A stretch of 64,000 nucleotides of DNA from a bacterium (lineage in GTDB: Bacteria > Hydrothermota > Tepidihabitantia > SM23-42 > JAOAFX01). The DNA is taken from the NCBI GenBank assembly GCA_036382775.1, contig DASVHD010000037.1, forward strand, positions 1 to 64,000, given 5' to 3'. The position numbers and the translations under genes are program-made. Shown here one piece after another: positions 1 through 9,160 of this stretch. Every line of letters starts with the position of its first letter. Within the stretch, counting starts at the first letter, position 1. Under the pieces are notes generated by a model. That model saw only the letters and a list, made by a program, of their open reading frames with translations. It had not been told where the DNA came from and searched no databases.

Positions 1-75
1 CACTTTGTTCTTCAAATGCTCGCGCAAGATCTCAACCTTTTTCTCGGGACTGATTCGCTGCCGTTTGCCTTCCAT
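1..75 (-). CDS. Transposase OrfA-like N-terminus (partial)
   Basis: Twenty-five codons run off the left edge of the window. The N-terminus is Lys/Arg-rich and contains ISPEKKVEILREHL, which resembles the first helix of the helix-turn-helix in IS3-family OrfA proteins. The ATG (complement of 73..75) is preceded by GGAAGGAG with good spacing. The rest of the gene, and so any catalytic domain, lies outside the window. The family assignment rests only on this short motif. Confidence 0.5.
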   Translation of the reverse strand, partial: MEGKRQRISPEKKVEILREHLKNKV

Positions 76-196
76 TTCGCTCCTTCCTAACCACCTTATT
101 CAGCTAGGCCCGATTGTCAAGTTCCATCTGAAGCAGGACAAATAACCCAACCCCAACACCTTTTGTATTGACATCGTCAAGGCAAGGTCGTAGAAA

Positions 197-271
197 GGTT
201 CATCGTAAAACTCCTTTCCAAGCCCGCAAGTATACCTTATATTCATGTCCAAGTCAAACGGGGAGCATTCC
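197..271 (-). repeat. 75-bp copy of IS-type 5' end (promoter plus RBS)
   Basis: The reverse complement is identical over 75 of 75 bases to 39071..39145. It carries TTGACT, a 17-bp spacer, TATACT, then GGAAAGGAG and ATGAAC. In this copy the frame after the ATG closes after eight codons (MNLSTTLP), so the promoter is orphaned. The rest of 76..384 shows no gene; the 69-codon frame there is a shadow through this repeat. Confidence 0.85.
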
Positions 272-384
272 GTAAGGGGATGAAATGTTTCTTGATAGAA
301 TAAAAACAATGTTAGTAAGGAGGTGAAAACAAATAAAAGAACAAATTCACGAATCGATATTTTTCACAACCAAAAGGAGAAAAC

Positions 385-759
385 ATGAAGAAAGTCTTGA
401 TAGCAATAATCCCAATAATCGCCTTAACATTCATTGTTTTGAGCGTCTTGAATTCAAGAACCTCTGCAGACGAATTTGCTCGTTGGTTATCAGGCTATGT
501 TAAGTATGAAAATGGTAATGGCGTCGGTTCTGGGAAAAATGTATTTATATATGACAGTCCGACCCACTACGTGGGATACGATGCTACTGATGGATCCAGC
601 CAATATCAGTGGAATTTTTATCCCCCCTTCTACGTCTATAAGGTGAAATGCTCATGGTCGGGTCTCTACTCAGGAGAAACCATCATAGACAGAACACTCT
701 CTGAAGACACCCAAGTGGATATTACGGTACATTACGTTGGTGGTGATACTACAAAATGA
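385..759 (+). CDS. Small exported protein, unknown
   Basis: A 124-residue protein with an N-terminal hydrophobic segment (about residues 2-24), either a Sec signal or an anchor, followed by a roughly 95-residue beta-rich region (VKYENGNGVGSGKNVFIYD) that looks like a small Ig-like or carboxypeptidase-regulatory-like sandwich. AAAAGGAG sits 7-8 bases before the ATG and supports the start. The gene ends in UGA and is followed at once by a strong hairpin, so UGA is a genuine stop here. No recognisable family. It is monocistronic. Confidence 0.7.
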   Translation: MKKVLIAIIPIIALTFIVLSVLNSRTSADEFARWLSGYVKYENGNGVGSGKNVFIYDSPTHYVGYDATDGSSQYQWNFYPPFYVYKVKCSWSGLYSGETIIDRTLSEDTQVDITVHYVGGDTTK

Positions 760-770
760 TATTCATAGGT

Positions 771-797
771 CAGGGGCAGGGCAATACCCTGCCCCTG
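771..797 (+). terminator. 11-bp GC-rich hairpin after small exported protein
   Basis: CAGGGGCAGGG pairs perfectly with CCCTGCCCCTG around a CAATA loop, 12 bases after the stop. There is no U-tract, so termination efficiency is uncertain. Confidence 0.55.
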
Positions 798-831
798 AAT
801 CAAGATCCGACCTCTAGGAATTATCGTACTG

Positions 832-859
832 TTGACAGTGAAGAATTTGATTATATAAT
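832..859 (+). promoter_or_regulatory. Sigma70-type promoter for propeller gene
   Basis: TTGACA (832..837), 16-bp spacer, TATAAT (854..859), both boxes perfect. It gives a leader of about 85 nt to the ATG at 952. Confidence 0.75.
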
Positions 860-951
860 TGACTAGTTTAATGTGATGAGATCTAATACGATGGCACTTT
901 TTAAATGAAATTATATGTTTTTTTTATAATTACGTGGAAAGGATTATAAAT

Positions 952-3387
952 ATGTCGAAATGTGTTTCAATAATCATACTCGGATTTACTACATCAATAA
1001 GTGCTCAATGGCTTGAAACAACCATCTATGTACCAGACTCACTCTGTGGAGTTATTTACCCACAGGCATTTGCCTATAATGAAACAAACAACAAAATTTA
1101 CGTCGGCGGCTGGGAAGGTAATTCAGTAGTTGTCATTGATGGGGTGTCTGACTCTAAAATTGCCCGAATTCCTGTTGGCCTGGTTATTCATGCACTTTGC
1201 TGGAATTCAAGCAACAATAAGGTTTACTGCGCTAATGCAACCAACAATACTGTGACTGTAATTGATGGTGTAACAAACTCGGTGATAACAACCATCCCAG
1301 TGGACGTTTATCCATTGGCTCTCGCTTATAATTCATTCAATAATATGGTGTATTGTGCTAACGAACAGAGTAATACTATAACCGTGATTGACGGTGCTGG
1401 GGATTCGGTTATTACAAACATTCCGACGGGAACCAACCCCCATCAACTGGTTGTGAATTCAACCAGTAATAAAATCTATTGTACTAATTTTTACAGCAAC
1501 ACTATATCTGTGATTGACGGCGTAACAAACTCAGTGATAAGTACTATCACAGTAGGAAATCGACCCACTGCACTAGTTTGGAATGCAACTAATAACAAGG
1601 TCTATTGTACTAATAAGAATAGCAACACCCTGACCGTGATTGACGGTGTTGGGGATTCGGTTATGACAAATATCGCTGTAGGAAACGGCCCTGACGGTCT
1701 TACTTGGAATATAACAAACAATAAAGTTTATTCTGCAAACAGAAGTAGTAACACTATAACAGTAATTGATGGTGCCGGGGATTATGTCACAACGAGCATT
1801 GCAGTGGGCAGTAATCCTGGTTTCCTAGTTTGGAATTCCACTAATAACAAGGTCTATTGTGCAAATGAAAATAGTGATAATGTTACTGTAATCAATTGTA
1901 CAACCAATACCGTTATCGCCACAATTACGACAGGAAATGGTCCTCTTGCCCTGGTTTTTAATCAAATCAATGATAAAATATATTGTGCTAATGGTGTGCA
2001 TGATATTGTGGGTGCCTATGATGGCCTTGATATAACCGTGATTGACGGGGTAACGGATTCCATTATTACGAACATCGTTGTCGGATGCGAACCGTTCGCA
2101 ATGGCCTGGAATTCCACCAACAACAAAGTTTACTGTGCGAATTGCAATAGCGATATCATGACAGTAATCGACGGTGTAACAAACTCCGTGATAAAAAATA
2201 TAATAATAGATGGACCTTTTGAAGAAATAATGCCCTTTGGGATGGTTTGGAATTCCACCAATAACAAGATCTATTGCGCTAATTACAATCATAATACCGT
2301 GACCGTTATTGATTGTTTAGCAGACTCGGTGATCACTAATATCCCTGCTGGAACTGGCCCTTGGTCTCTGGCTTGGAATTTAACAAATAATAAGATCTAT
2401 TGTAGCAATGGAGAAGGCAACACCGTGACCGTGATTGATGCGACTACTGATACCGTGATAACAAGCATTGCTGTGGGAGATTATCCCTGTGGTTTGCTCT
2501 GGACTGCACCTAATAACAAAGTTTATTGCACTAGTTATGGGAACGACAATATGATTGTTATTGATTGTGCCGGGGATTCTATAATTAAAAACATCAGTAT
2601 AGGGAGAGGTCATGCGGCTCTGGGCTGGAATTCAATCAACGGCAAAGTTTATTGCGCCAGTTTTGACAGCGCTTATGTTACCGTAATTGATGGCACCACC
2701 GATACGATGATAATAAATATTGCAGTAGGGAGTAGACCTGATATTTTTGTATACAATTCCATAAATAATAAAATTTATTGCGGTAATACCGGGGATGGCA
2801 CGGTGTCTGTCATTGATGGCACAGGAGACGCAGTAATTGCGACTATTGCGGCCGGCGAAGGGATAACACCCCTTCCTCTAGTCTGGGATTCGATTAATAA
2901 CAAGATTTATTGTGGTAACGGCGATACAACGGTAATTGTAATCGATGGCGCAACAGACTCCGTGATAGCAAACATCACCGTGGGAAAATGGCCATACGGT
3001 TTGGCCTGGAACTCCATACAGAATAGAATATATGTGGCGAATTATCTCAGTTCCAACGTATCAGTGATTAGAGACGTCGTCGGAATTGAAGAAGCCTATG
3101 GATTCAATGTGAAACGCATGATGCTCAAAATCTTTCCAAATCCCTTTTCTTCATTGACCAACATCTCATATTATCTTGAAAACTCCTCCAGTGTTTCACT
3201 CGAAATCTATAATGTCGCGGGTCAGTGCATGAACACGCTTGTCAATGAGAAACAGAATGCTGGTACTTATAAAAGAGTTTGGGAGGGTCGTAATGATATA
3301 AATGAAAAACTATCACAAGGTGTTTATTTTGTTCGATTAACAGCTGGAAATCATTCTTATACAGAAAAAATTATTATGGTAAAATAA
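952..3387 (+). CDS. Secreted YVTN/YncE-type beta-propeller with T9SS-like C-terminal domain
   Basis: An 811-residue protein. The signal peptide is MSKCVSIIILGFTTSISAQ. About 16-17 repeats of roughly 40 residues follow, built on the pattern NNKVYCAN-xxxxTVTVIDG-xxDSVITNI-xVGxxP, typical of YVTN/YncE propeller blades. A T9SS type-A/FlgD-like domain closes it (about residues 725-811, FPNPF...GVYFVRL...EKIIMVK). The in-frame GTG at 934 is less likely as start: GGAAAGGA lies 8-9 bases before the ATG at 952, which also begins the signal peptide. Probably a surface or secreted binding protein; the ligand is unknown. The first blades have near-identical DNA words, indicating recent internal duplication. 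Confidence 0.85.
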   Translation: MSKCVSIIILGFTTSISAQWLETTIYVPDSLCGVIYPQAFAYNETNNKIYVGGWEGNSVVVIDGVSDSKIARIPVGLVIHALCWNSSNNKVYCANATNNTVTVIDGVTNSVITTIPVDVYPLALAYNSFNNMVYCANEQSNTITVIDGAGDSVITNIPTGTNPHQLVVNSTSNKIYCTNFYSNTISVIDGVTNSVISTITVGNRPTALVWNATNNKVYCTNKNSNTLTVIDGVGDSVMTNIAVGNGPDGLTWNITNNKVYSANRSSNTITVIDGAGDYVTTSIAVGSNPGFLVWNSTNNKVYCANENSDNVTVINCTTNTVIATITTGNGPLALVFNQINDKIYCANGVHDIVGAYDGLDITVIDGVTDSIITNIVVGCEPFAMAWNSTNNKVYCANCNSDIMTVIDGVTNSVIKNIIIDGPFEEIMPFGMVWNSTNNKIYCANYNHNTVTVIDCLADSVITNIPAGTGPWSLAWNLTNNKIYCSNGEGNTVTVIDATTDTVITSIAVGDYPCGLLWTAPNNKVYCTSYGNDNMIVIDCAGDSIIKNISIGRGHAALGWNSINGKVYCASFDSAYVTVIDGTTDTMIINIAVGSRPDIFVYNSINNKIYCGNTGDGTVSVIDGTGDAVIATIAAGEGITPLPLVWDSINNKIYCGNGDTTVIVIDGATDSVIANITVGKWPYGLAWNSIQNRIYVANYLSSNVSVIRDVVGIEEAYGFNVKRMMLKIFPNPFSSLTNISYYLENSSSVSLEIYNVAGQCMNTLVNEKQNAGTYKRVWEGRNDINEKLSQGVYFVRLTAGNHSYTEKIIMVK

Positions 3388-3388
3388 A

Positions 3389-3415
3389 GGGCTGGCTTGC
3401 GCCAACCCCCCTTTT
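3389..3415 (+). terminator. Putative intrinsic terminator
   Basis: GGGCTGGC pairs with GCCAACCC (one C-A mismatch) around TTGC, followed by CCTTTT. It begins 2 bases after the propeller stop codon. Confidence 0.5.
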
Positions 3416-3516
3416 ACCGTGTGTCAAATCCGTGCCCAACTTCCCACCAAAACACATTGCAGCATATAGAATTACCGACAATGGATGAAATGATTTTGAC
3501 AGCAAAAAGTACAGTT

Positions 3517-3708
3517 TTATTCAGTTTTCCTTATCCCTAAAAATTTCCTTATTTTCCTTAAATTCCTTTTGCTCGGCTCAACCCTGCCCTTCTCCCAGCA
3601 AGTTATTGTATTAGTGGACACGCCAATGAGCCTGGCGACATCCTTCTGAAATAATCTCATGTCCATTCTCTTCTTTTTAAGCCTCTCCCCGATTGTCGTA
3701 GGCTTCAA
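3517..3708 (-). CDS. XRE-family HTH regulator, short
   Basis: A 63-residue basic protein that is essentially one Cro/C1 helix-turn-helix (TIGERLKKKRMDMRLFQKDVARLIGVSTNTITCWEKGRVEPSKRNLRKIRKFLGI). The only start available is a TTG at 3708 with no convincing SD. The same frame stays open for about 30 codons upstream (ending FHPKDYPLKP) without ATG, GTG or TTG, and that extension reads like the natural N-terminus of this family. The gene is therefore either started from a rare codon or 5'-degraded. Divergent from the ferredoxin-like gene. Confidence 0.6.
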   Translation of the reverse strand: MKPTTIGERLKKKRMDMRLFQKDVARLIGVSTNTITCWEKGRVEPSKRNLRKIRKFLGIRKTE

Positions 3709-3813
3709 GGGATAGTCTTTTGGATGAAATTTCGGACGTTTAATATTAATGTGAAGCTTGGGCTTTGTAAAGAAATTGCAATGAACCCCTGCCGTTTCAT
3801 TATTATTTCCGTC

Positions 3814-3841
3814 TTGATTTTTGATCCGTATTTGCTATACT
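3814..3841 (+). promoter_or_regulatory. Sigma70-type promoter, short leader
   Basis: TTGATT (3814..3819), 16-bp spacer, TATACT (3836..3841). Thirteen bases separate the -10 box from the ATG at 3855, so the leader is about 6-7 nt with no SD. Confidence 0.65.
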
Positions 3842-3854
3842 GAGGCATCGAACC

Positions 3855-4940
3855 ATGAGCACTCCCGAATCCGCTTTACCGGAAAATATTTACGAGCGGC
3901 TGATCGATGCCCTTGACGCCCTGCCCAATGGGTTCCCGAGGACCCGGTCGAGGGTAGAAATACAACTGCTCCACAAGCTCTTTGCGCCGGACGAAGCGCT
4001 GATCGCGTCCCTGATGTCTCGGCACGAAGAAACGCCGGATGTGATCGCCCAAAGGGCAGGTCTGCCAGCTGCTGAAGTAAAAGCAATACTCATCACCATG
4101 GCAAAACGCGGGCTATTATGGTGTGCCAAGCGGGGCCGGGAAATGAAGTTCCGGCTCGCGCCCTTCATCGTCGGCATTTACGAAGCCCAAATGGAAGTAC
4201 TGGACCAGGAATTTGCTCTACTTTTTGAAGAATACATGAGCACGGGCGGCGCCGTCGGCATCATGCGGCCGTCGCCGGCCCTGCACCGGGTCGTGCCTAC
4301 CCAGGGCACGATCAAAACCGACTGGATCCTGCCGTATGAGGACGTCAAGGCAATCCTGCTCGAAGGCAGGGTTTTCAGCGTGCGCGACTGCATATGCCGC
4401 GTGCAGCAGGACCTGCTGGGCAAGCGCCGGTGCAAGCATGAGCTCGCAAGCTGCCTTAGTTTCACGAAGATGGAACGCCCGCCTCGTGCCGGTGACATAC
4501 CCATCGAGCAGGCTTTAAAGATCCTGAATGACGCCGAGACCGCCGGGCTGGTGCACACGGTCAGTAACGTCGTTGAAGGAGTTTTTTATATCTGTAATTG
4601 CTGCGGCTGCTGCTGCGGTATCCTGCGCGGCATCACAGACTTCGGCATCGAGACCTCGGTCGCGCGGTCAAATTACTACGCGGTCATTGATCAAGAATCC
4701 TGCACCGGCTGCATGCTGTGCAGCCAGCGATGCCAGGTCCATGCCATTGCCGAACCGCCATCGGGTGAACCCGTGGTCATTGACAGTGTTAAATGCATCG
4801 GCTGCGGGTTATGCGTTAGTGCCTGCGCGACGGAATCGATCCGGCTGGAGCGCAAAAAAGACGCTCAGGCGGTTCATCCGCCAAAGGATTTCGCCGCCTG
4901 GGAAATGGCTCGCCTTAAGGATCGCGGTCTGCCTGAATAA
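3855..4940 (+). CDS. 4Fe-4S ferredoxin-type protein with N-terminal winged-helix-like region
   Basis: A 361-residue cytosolic protein. Residues about 45-100 (EETPDVIAQRAGLPAAEVKAILITMAKRGLL) look like a winged helix. A central cysteine-rich part contains CICR, CKHELASC and the unusual cluster CNCCGCCCG. The C-terminal third has two ferredoxin motifs, CTGCMLCSQRC and CIGCGLCVSAC, for two [4Fe-4S] clusters. It belongs to a family of ferredoxin-domain proteins common in anaerobes whose partner is unknown; the extra Cys cluster could hold a further metal site (inference). Monocistronic, with its own promoter and terminator. Confidence 0.8.
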   Translation: MSTPESALPENIYERLIDALDALPNGFPRTRSRVEIQLLHKLFAPDEALIASLMSRHEETPDVIAQRAGLPAAEVKAILITMAKRGLLWCAKRGREMKFRLAPFIVGIYEAQMEVLDQEFALLFEEYMSTGGAVGIMRPSPALHRVVPTQGTIKTDWILPYEDVKAILLEGRVFSVRDCICRVQQDLLGKRRCKHELASCLSFTKMERPPRAGDIPIEQALKILNDAETAGLVHTVSNVVEGVFYICNCCGCCCGILRGITDFGIETSVARSNYYAVIDQESCTGCMLCSQRCQVHAIAEPPSGEPVVIDSVKCIGCGLCVSACATESIRLERKKDAQAVHPPKDFAAWEMARLKDRGLPE

Positions 4941-4978
4941 GTGATCTTTAATCGCCGCGATCACTGATCTCTTTTTTT
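4940..4978 (+). terminator. Intrinsic terminator of ferredoxin-like gene
   Basis: AGTGATC pairs with GATCACT around a 12-nt loop, followed by CTTTTTTT. The T-tract reaches the stop codon of the convergent M14 gene. Confidence 0.75.
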
Positions 4979-6893
4979 ATCTCACAAACACGAATTTCCC
5001 TTTACTCTGTCCCGCATAGTCCCGATACCGGTAGAAATACACGCCGGACTGAACCGGCAGCCCGCCCCGCGAAGTACCGTTCCAGACGAGTCGTCTGCCG
5101 GTGACGCTCGCGACCATCATGCCCGCCGCGTCGTAGATCTCGAGCACGGCTTGCGGGCTCGGAGCCGGCGACGCGTCGAACCGCACGCTGCCGGAAGCCG
5201 GGTTGTTCACGATCGACAGCATTAAACGCGCAGGATTCGCCGATCTTTGTTCATTGACGGCCACCGGGCTGCTGCCGACCACCAGCGAGCATACCAGCGC
5301 CTGGGTTATGGTGCACGTATCATCCTTGAAGGTCATGACCAGCCTCAGACGTTTTATCGTTCCTGGTATCGCGTTCGGACTGCAATAAATGATGAACCGG
5401 GAGCCGCTGTTATTACCCGTGCTGTTCCTGCGGATGACAGGGAACGTCGCGCTGGCGCTCTGGACCGTAACCTGCGAATCCAGGGAAACCAGCTGCGCGT
5501 TGACATTATAGGCCGAATCGAGCGGATGGACCGCGCGGTTCTTCAAGCTGAACCATATATGCGACGTTTCGTTGGGATCCAGCTGCCCGGTCATATTGCC
5601 CAGGACCGTATCCGCGACGGTTTTTTTGAGGTTGTCAAAGAACACGCCGGCGATCCTGGTGAAATAGTAATTTACCGGCCGGCACTGGTTGATATTGTCG
5701 GTGATCGTGGTCATGTTGGATACACCGTCCCAGAAGTCATTCTGGTCGGTTTCGATCGAATAAGCATACGTCATGAATTTCTGGACGCCGTTGTGCAGCG
5801 TGTCTTTCACTTCCCATTCACAGCTGCCGCCGTTTGCCGCGTATAAAACGCGATAAATGGGACCGGTCGCGTTCGCCGGGAAGCCGTCCTTTGCGCGCAT
5901 GGAATCCAGGATCTCCCATTGCATGATCGAATCCGGGATCGGTTCGGCAGAACCGCTGTACCCCCAGACGCAGAGGTTGTAGGGCCCGTAAGAGTGGTAA
6001 TCCATCTGGGTCCGGATCTTTTTGGGCAGGAAATAGTCGCGGGCGACCTGGGTCTCCGGCTCGGAAAACCGGGAAGGACCACGATATGTTTCGCTGGAGG
6101 GGTTCGAGCTTGAACCATAATTATCATATCCCCATTTATAGCCGTAATTGCGGTTGAGATCGATGCCGACATTCGGCGATTGCACGACCCGGCGGTTCTT
6201 CCGCCAGTTGGCTGTCGAACCGCCCGAATCCGAATTATAACGGTATCCGTCCGGGTTCATCACCGGAATGAAATAGATCTCGCGGTTGTTGACCAGCCAG
6301 GTGATCGTCGAGTCGGTACCGTAATTGGAGAGCAGGTATTTTATGAAGTCCACGCAAAGATAAGTTCCCATGGGTTCGCGCGCGTGACTGGCGCCGTTAA
6401 TGCATACCGCGGGTTCGCCCTCGTCGACCAGGGGATTATCCGATATTTTAAAGGCGATCATGCTCAATCCCTGGTAGGAATTGCCCGCGCTGTAATACCT
6501 GCTGATGCCTGGATACAGGCCAGCCAGGTATTGCAGGGTATCACGCACCTCCCAGTATGTGTAAAAATAACCGAAACTGCGCAGGATCTGCCGGTCACGC
6601 GTACCGGCCATTTCCCAGAATTTATCGGCGATGTCGTCATACGTTATCTCGGTTCTGAACCCCCGCGCTTTTATCCGCTCGAGTTCATCCCTTGTGGCAT
6701 TGATGACAAGGTAGTATTCGCCTGTCTTTGCCTGTTGCACTGTACAGACATCCAGCCTTCCGAAAAGTTCTCCCATATCCCGGTAAAGCTGATCGGCGTT
6801 GGAATAGTAGACTCTTACTTCCATCCGGATATCGCCGGCAAAAGCGCCTGCGACCAGGGCGGTAAGACACAAAAACCAGGCAATTATTTTCAT
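4977..6893 (-). CDS. Secreted M14 zinc carboxypeptidase with T9SS-like C-terminal domain
   Basis: 638 residues. Signal peptide MKIIAWFLCLTALVAGAFA, a short propeptide (about 20-110), an M14 peptidase domain (about 115-410) and a C-terminal sorting domain (about 555-638, GVYFYRYRD...KGKFVFVR). Catalytic features are intact: zinc ligands His170 and Glu173 in SHAREPMG and His300 in DYHSYG, the substrate-binding motif GIDLNRNYGYKWG, and the general base Glu381 in YSIETDQ. It removes C-terminal residues from peptides outside the cell or at the surface. AAGGAG lies upstream of the ATG. With the two C25 peptidases it suggests extracellular protein scavenging. Confidence 0.92.
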   Translation of the reverse strand: MKIIAWFLCLTALVAGAFAGDIRMEVRVYYSNADQLYRDMGELFGRLDVCTVQQAKTGEYYLVINATRDELERIKARGFRTEITYDDIADKFWEMAGTRDRQILRSFGYFYTYWEVRDTLQYLAGLYPGISRYYSAGNSYQGLSMIAFKISDNPLVDEGEPAVCINGASHAREPMGTYLCVDFIKYLLSNYGTDSTITWLVNNREIYFIPVMNPDGYRYNSDSGGSTANWRKNRRVVQSPNVGIDLNRNYGYKWGYDNYGSSSNPSSETYRGPSRFSEPETQVARDYFLPKKIRTQMDYHSYGPYNLCVWGYSGSAEPIPDSIMQWEILDSMRAKDGFPANATGPIYRVLYAANGGSCEWEVKDTLHNGVQKFMTYAYSIETDQNDFWDGVSNMTTITDNINQCRPVNYYFTRIAGVFFDNLKKTVADTVLGNMTGQLDPNETSHIWFSLKNRAVHPLDSAYNVNAQLVSLDSQVTVQSASATFPVIRRNSTGNNSGSRFIIYCSPNAIPGTIKRLRLVMTFKDDTCTITQALVCSLVVGSSPVAVNEQRSANPARLMLSIVNNPASGSVRFDASPAPSPQAVLEIYDAAGMMVASVTGRRLVWNGTSRGGLPVQSGVYFYRYRDYAGQSKGKFVFVR

Positions 6894-6919
6894 AGACCAT
6901 CTCCTTGTTGCTTATATAT

Positions 6920-6947
6920 ATTATATGAATGCATTTTTCGAAGTCAA
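6920..6947 (-). promoter_or_regulatory. Sigma70-type promoter for M14 gene
   Basis: On the minus strand TTGACT (6942..6947), 16-bp spacer, TATAAT (6920..6925). Confidence 0.75.
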
Positions 6948-7091
6948 TACGGAACGGATGACTACAGCGATGTACTATGAAGGAAGAGTGTAGAGATAAA
7001 AATCCAAAAAAACACTATATTCAATCTATTATCGTTGTAATCTGTCTTTTCATCTCCGTAATCAACGCTACGAATGAAATTGGTAGCGTTC

Positions 7092-7385
7092 TTACTGCTG
7101 TAATCTCAGCTCGCCTTTTATCTTGACCTCATCCATGATCTCGACCCGTGCCGGCCAGGGATCGTCGATCTTGACCTTGAAGGGTTGTGATGGGTAGGCG
7201 TTCCAGTCCACGATCTTTACCGGCACCGGTTCGCTGATGACGACCTGGAGCGGTCCGGAAACCGATGGTAACGTTTCCTGAGCCATAAGTGCGTGATCGG
7301 GTAAGGCCATTTTAAGCGCGATAATGGTCAGCGCAAAAGCGATCCACGCCAACAAGAGCTTCATGGTCCTGTCTATCTTGATCAT
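7092..7385 (-). CDS. Small membrane-anchored or exported protein
   Basis: 97 residues with one hydrophobic segment (about 8-26, LLLAWIAFALTIIALKMAL) after a short basic N-terminus. The rest is beta-rich and hydrophilic (VSGPLQVVISEPVPVKIVDW), probably periplasmic. A strong AGGAGG sits 6 bases before the ATG. No family recognised. Confidence 0.65.
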   Translation of the reverse strand: MIKIDRTMKLLLAWIAFALTIIALKMALPDHALMAQETLPSVSGPLQVVISEPVPVKIVDWNAYPSQPFKVKIDDPWPARVEIMDEVKIKGELRLQQ

Positions 7386-7402
7386 TTAAGCCTCCTTGAT
7401 AA

Positions 7403-7430
7403 ATTATAGCAAAGCCGGCATGATAGTCAA
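7403..7430 (-). promoter_or_regulatory. Sigma70-type promoter for small membrane protein
   Basis: Minus strand TTGACT (7425..7430), 16-bp spacer, TATAAT (7403..7408). Confidence 0.75.
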
Positions 7431-7450
7431 CTGATGTGGGATGCAAAAAA

Positions 7451-7480
7451 GAAAAAAAGGAGCGATGCGCGACCGCTCCT
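7451..7480 (-). terminator. Intrinsic terminator of cold-shock gene
   Basis: Minus strand AGGAGCG and CGCTCCT form a 7-bp stem with a 9-nt loop, followed directly by a run of seven T. It lies 34 bases after the cspA-like stop. Confidence 0.85.
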
Positions 7481-7513
7481 CTTTTTCAGGCGTTTTTATG
7501 AACGCGTACAAAG

Positions 7514-7717
7514 CTAAACGCGTTCGATCTTTGTGGCTTTTTCGCCCTTGGGCGAAGAGGTGATCTCGAACTTCACCTTTTCGCCTTCGCGCAGCGTACG
7601 GTATCCATCACCGATGATATCCTGAAAATGTGCGAACACATCGCCAGAACCATCCTCTTTTTGGATAAAGCCGTAGCCCTTTTTGCTATCAAACCACTTT
7701 ACAGTACCCAATGGCAT
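7514..7717 (-). CDS. cspA: CspA-family cold-shock protein
   Basis: 67 residues, full length for the family. The OB fold carries RNP1 (KGYGFIQ) and RNP2 (VFAHF) for binding single-stranded RNA/DNA, and the N-terminus [11 protein letters not shown] is diagnostic. AAAGGAG precedes the ATG. The promoter at 7809..7836 implies an 80-85 nt leader, a common setting for thermosensitive regulation of csp mRNAs. Its own terminator follows, so it is monocistronic. Confidence 0.95.
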   Translation of the reverse strand: MPLGTVKWFDSKKGYGFIQKEDGSGDVFAHFQDIIGDGYRTLREGEKVKFEITSSPKGEKATKIERV

Positions 7718-7808
7718 ACGTCTCCTTTCAAGCCTTTATTTGTTTTTGGGTTGAGAATATGAATATTCTTCCACCGCTTCTCACAAATACCAAGCTTTTC
7801 AATGGGCA

Positions 7809-7836
7809 ATTATATTTATAAATAGAAATATGTCAA
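7809..7836 (-). promoter_or_regulatory. Sigma70-type promoter of cspA-like gene
   Basis: Minus strand TTGACA (7831..7836), 16-bp AT-rich spacer, TATAAT (7809..7814); both boxes perfect. Confidence 0.8.
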
Positions 7837-7923
7837 GTACCAAAATGCACTCGGATCACTGCTCAATTCCCCGTCTGGAGCCAAGGTCATCGTATTAATA
7901 AAATAGAGACCTTGCCGTGATCC

Positions 7924-9093
7924 CTAGACTGTCTCAGACCCATCGATCACATAACCTTCCTGCTTAAATAGACTCAGACATGCCTCAGCCACTTCCGGGT
8001 CATAAAGATCCCCTTTATTCTGCTTTATCTCAGCCAGGGCTTTTTCAATACCCAGCGCCGGACGGTAGGGACGATGGGATGACATTGCTTCGACCACGTC
8101 GGCAACGGCTAGTATTCTGGCGCCGAAGGCGATCATTCCTCCGGACAATCCATGCGGATAGCCCGATCCGTTCATGCGTTCATGGTGCTGCAACACCGCC
8201 GGCGCCACCGGCCATGGGAAATCTATGGACTTTATGATATCATAACTAACCTGGGGGTGAGTTTTCATTATATTGAATTCGCCTTCAGTCAGCTTGGATG
8301 GTTTGCTCAAAATCTCTGCCGGCACATATACTTTTCCAATATCGTGCAGTGCCCCGGCGACGCGGATACCTTCCAATATTCCTTCTGAAAGACCGAGTTT
8401 TTTGGCAATGGCATATGCCAGTTTGCTTACTCGTTTTTGATGGCTTGCGGTATACGGATCCCTTTTGCTTAAAATCAGGGTTAGGGCATCGATCGTGTTT
8501 TCCAGCGTTTTCCCCGCGCTGACAACACTTTGCTTGAGATCGGTTTCCAGACGCAGCACCCGGTAACCGATGACGATATCGCCCGCGATTTCGGTCAGAA
8601 AATCGATCTCATCGTCGCCGAATGCATTCGGACGCGTGGAACCGATATTTAATAAGCCGATCACATTTTCATGATCGATCAGCGGCAGTATGATCCGCGA
8701 CCAAAAAACCGGCTGCCCACTCTCGCCGCGGTCGCCTACATCCGGCTCATTGAGCACTAATGGTTTCATGGTCTGGATCGCCGTGTGACCCGGGCCGCGC
8801 TGCTTGTCCAGGTCGGCGCACAGCAGCAAAATATCTTTGGTGAGCGTATGCTCAATGCCGGCTTGCGCTACGAACTTGATCTTCTGCTCTTTTTCAAATT
8901 CCTCTATAAGACCTATCCACACATACTGGGCAGAATCGTAGTGAGTAATGATGGCGCATACTTCGTTCAAAAACAACCTTTCGTCTTTGATCTTCAATAA
9001 CAGCTGGCTGATTTCCCGGACGATCAGCCTCTGCGTTGACAGGCTGGCAAATTCAGAATTAAACGAAGGTGAATTATCCAAAGACTTTGTCAT
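7924..9093 (-). CDS. GAF/HD-GYP cyclic-di-GMP phosphodiesterase
   Basis: 389 residues without membrane segments: a GAF sensor (about 30-190) and an HD-GYP domain (about 200-375). The metal-binding HDIGK, the second His pair in HHERMNGSGYPHGL (an HHExxNGxGYP motif) and the preceding DPYTASHQKRV are all present, so it is predicted active in hydrolysing c-di-GMP. CAGGAG lies just before the ATG. Its catalytic domain is closely similar to the C-terminus of the gene at 61368. It lies downstream of the sigma54-driven peptide gene pair, separated from them by a long nested inverted repeat, and may be read from that promoter. Confidence 0.9.
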   Translation of the reverse strand: MTKSLDNSPSFNSEFASLSTQRLIVREISQLLLKIKDERLFLNEVCAIITHYDSAQYVWIGLIEEFEKEQKIKFVAQAGIEHTLTKDILLLCADLDKQRGPGHTAIQTMKPLVLNEPDVGDRGESGQPVFWSRIILPLIDHENVIGLLNIGSTRPNAFGDDEIDFLTEIAGDIVIGYRVLRLETDLKQSVVSAGKTLENTIDALTLILSKRDPYTASHQKRVSKLAYAIAKKLGLSEGILEGIRVAGALHDIGKVYVPAEILSKPSKLTEGEFNIMKTHPQVSYDIIKSIDFPWPVAPAVLQHHERMNGSGYPHGLSGGMIAFGARILAVADVVEAMSSHRPYRPALGIEKALAEIKQNKGDLYDPEVAEACLSLFKQEGYVIDGSETV

Positions 9094-9160
9094 TTTCTCC
9101 TGTAAATTATGTTATATAAATAAATTAACCAACCCATAACCCGGGTGCCGCTCAAATGGC

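Noticed and set aside
1825-2613. Minus-strand frames inside the propeller gene
   Set aside because: Shadows of the repetitive plus-strand coding sequence; no SD or family match.
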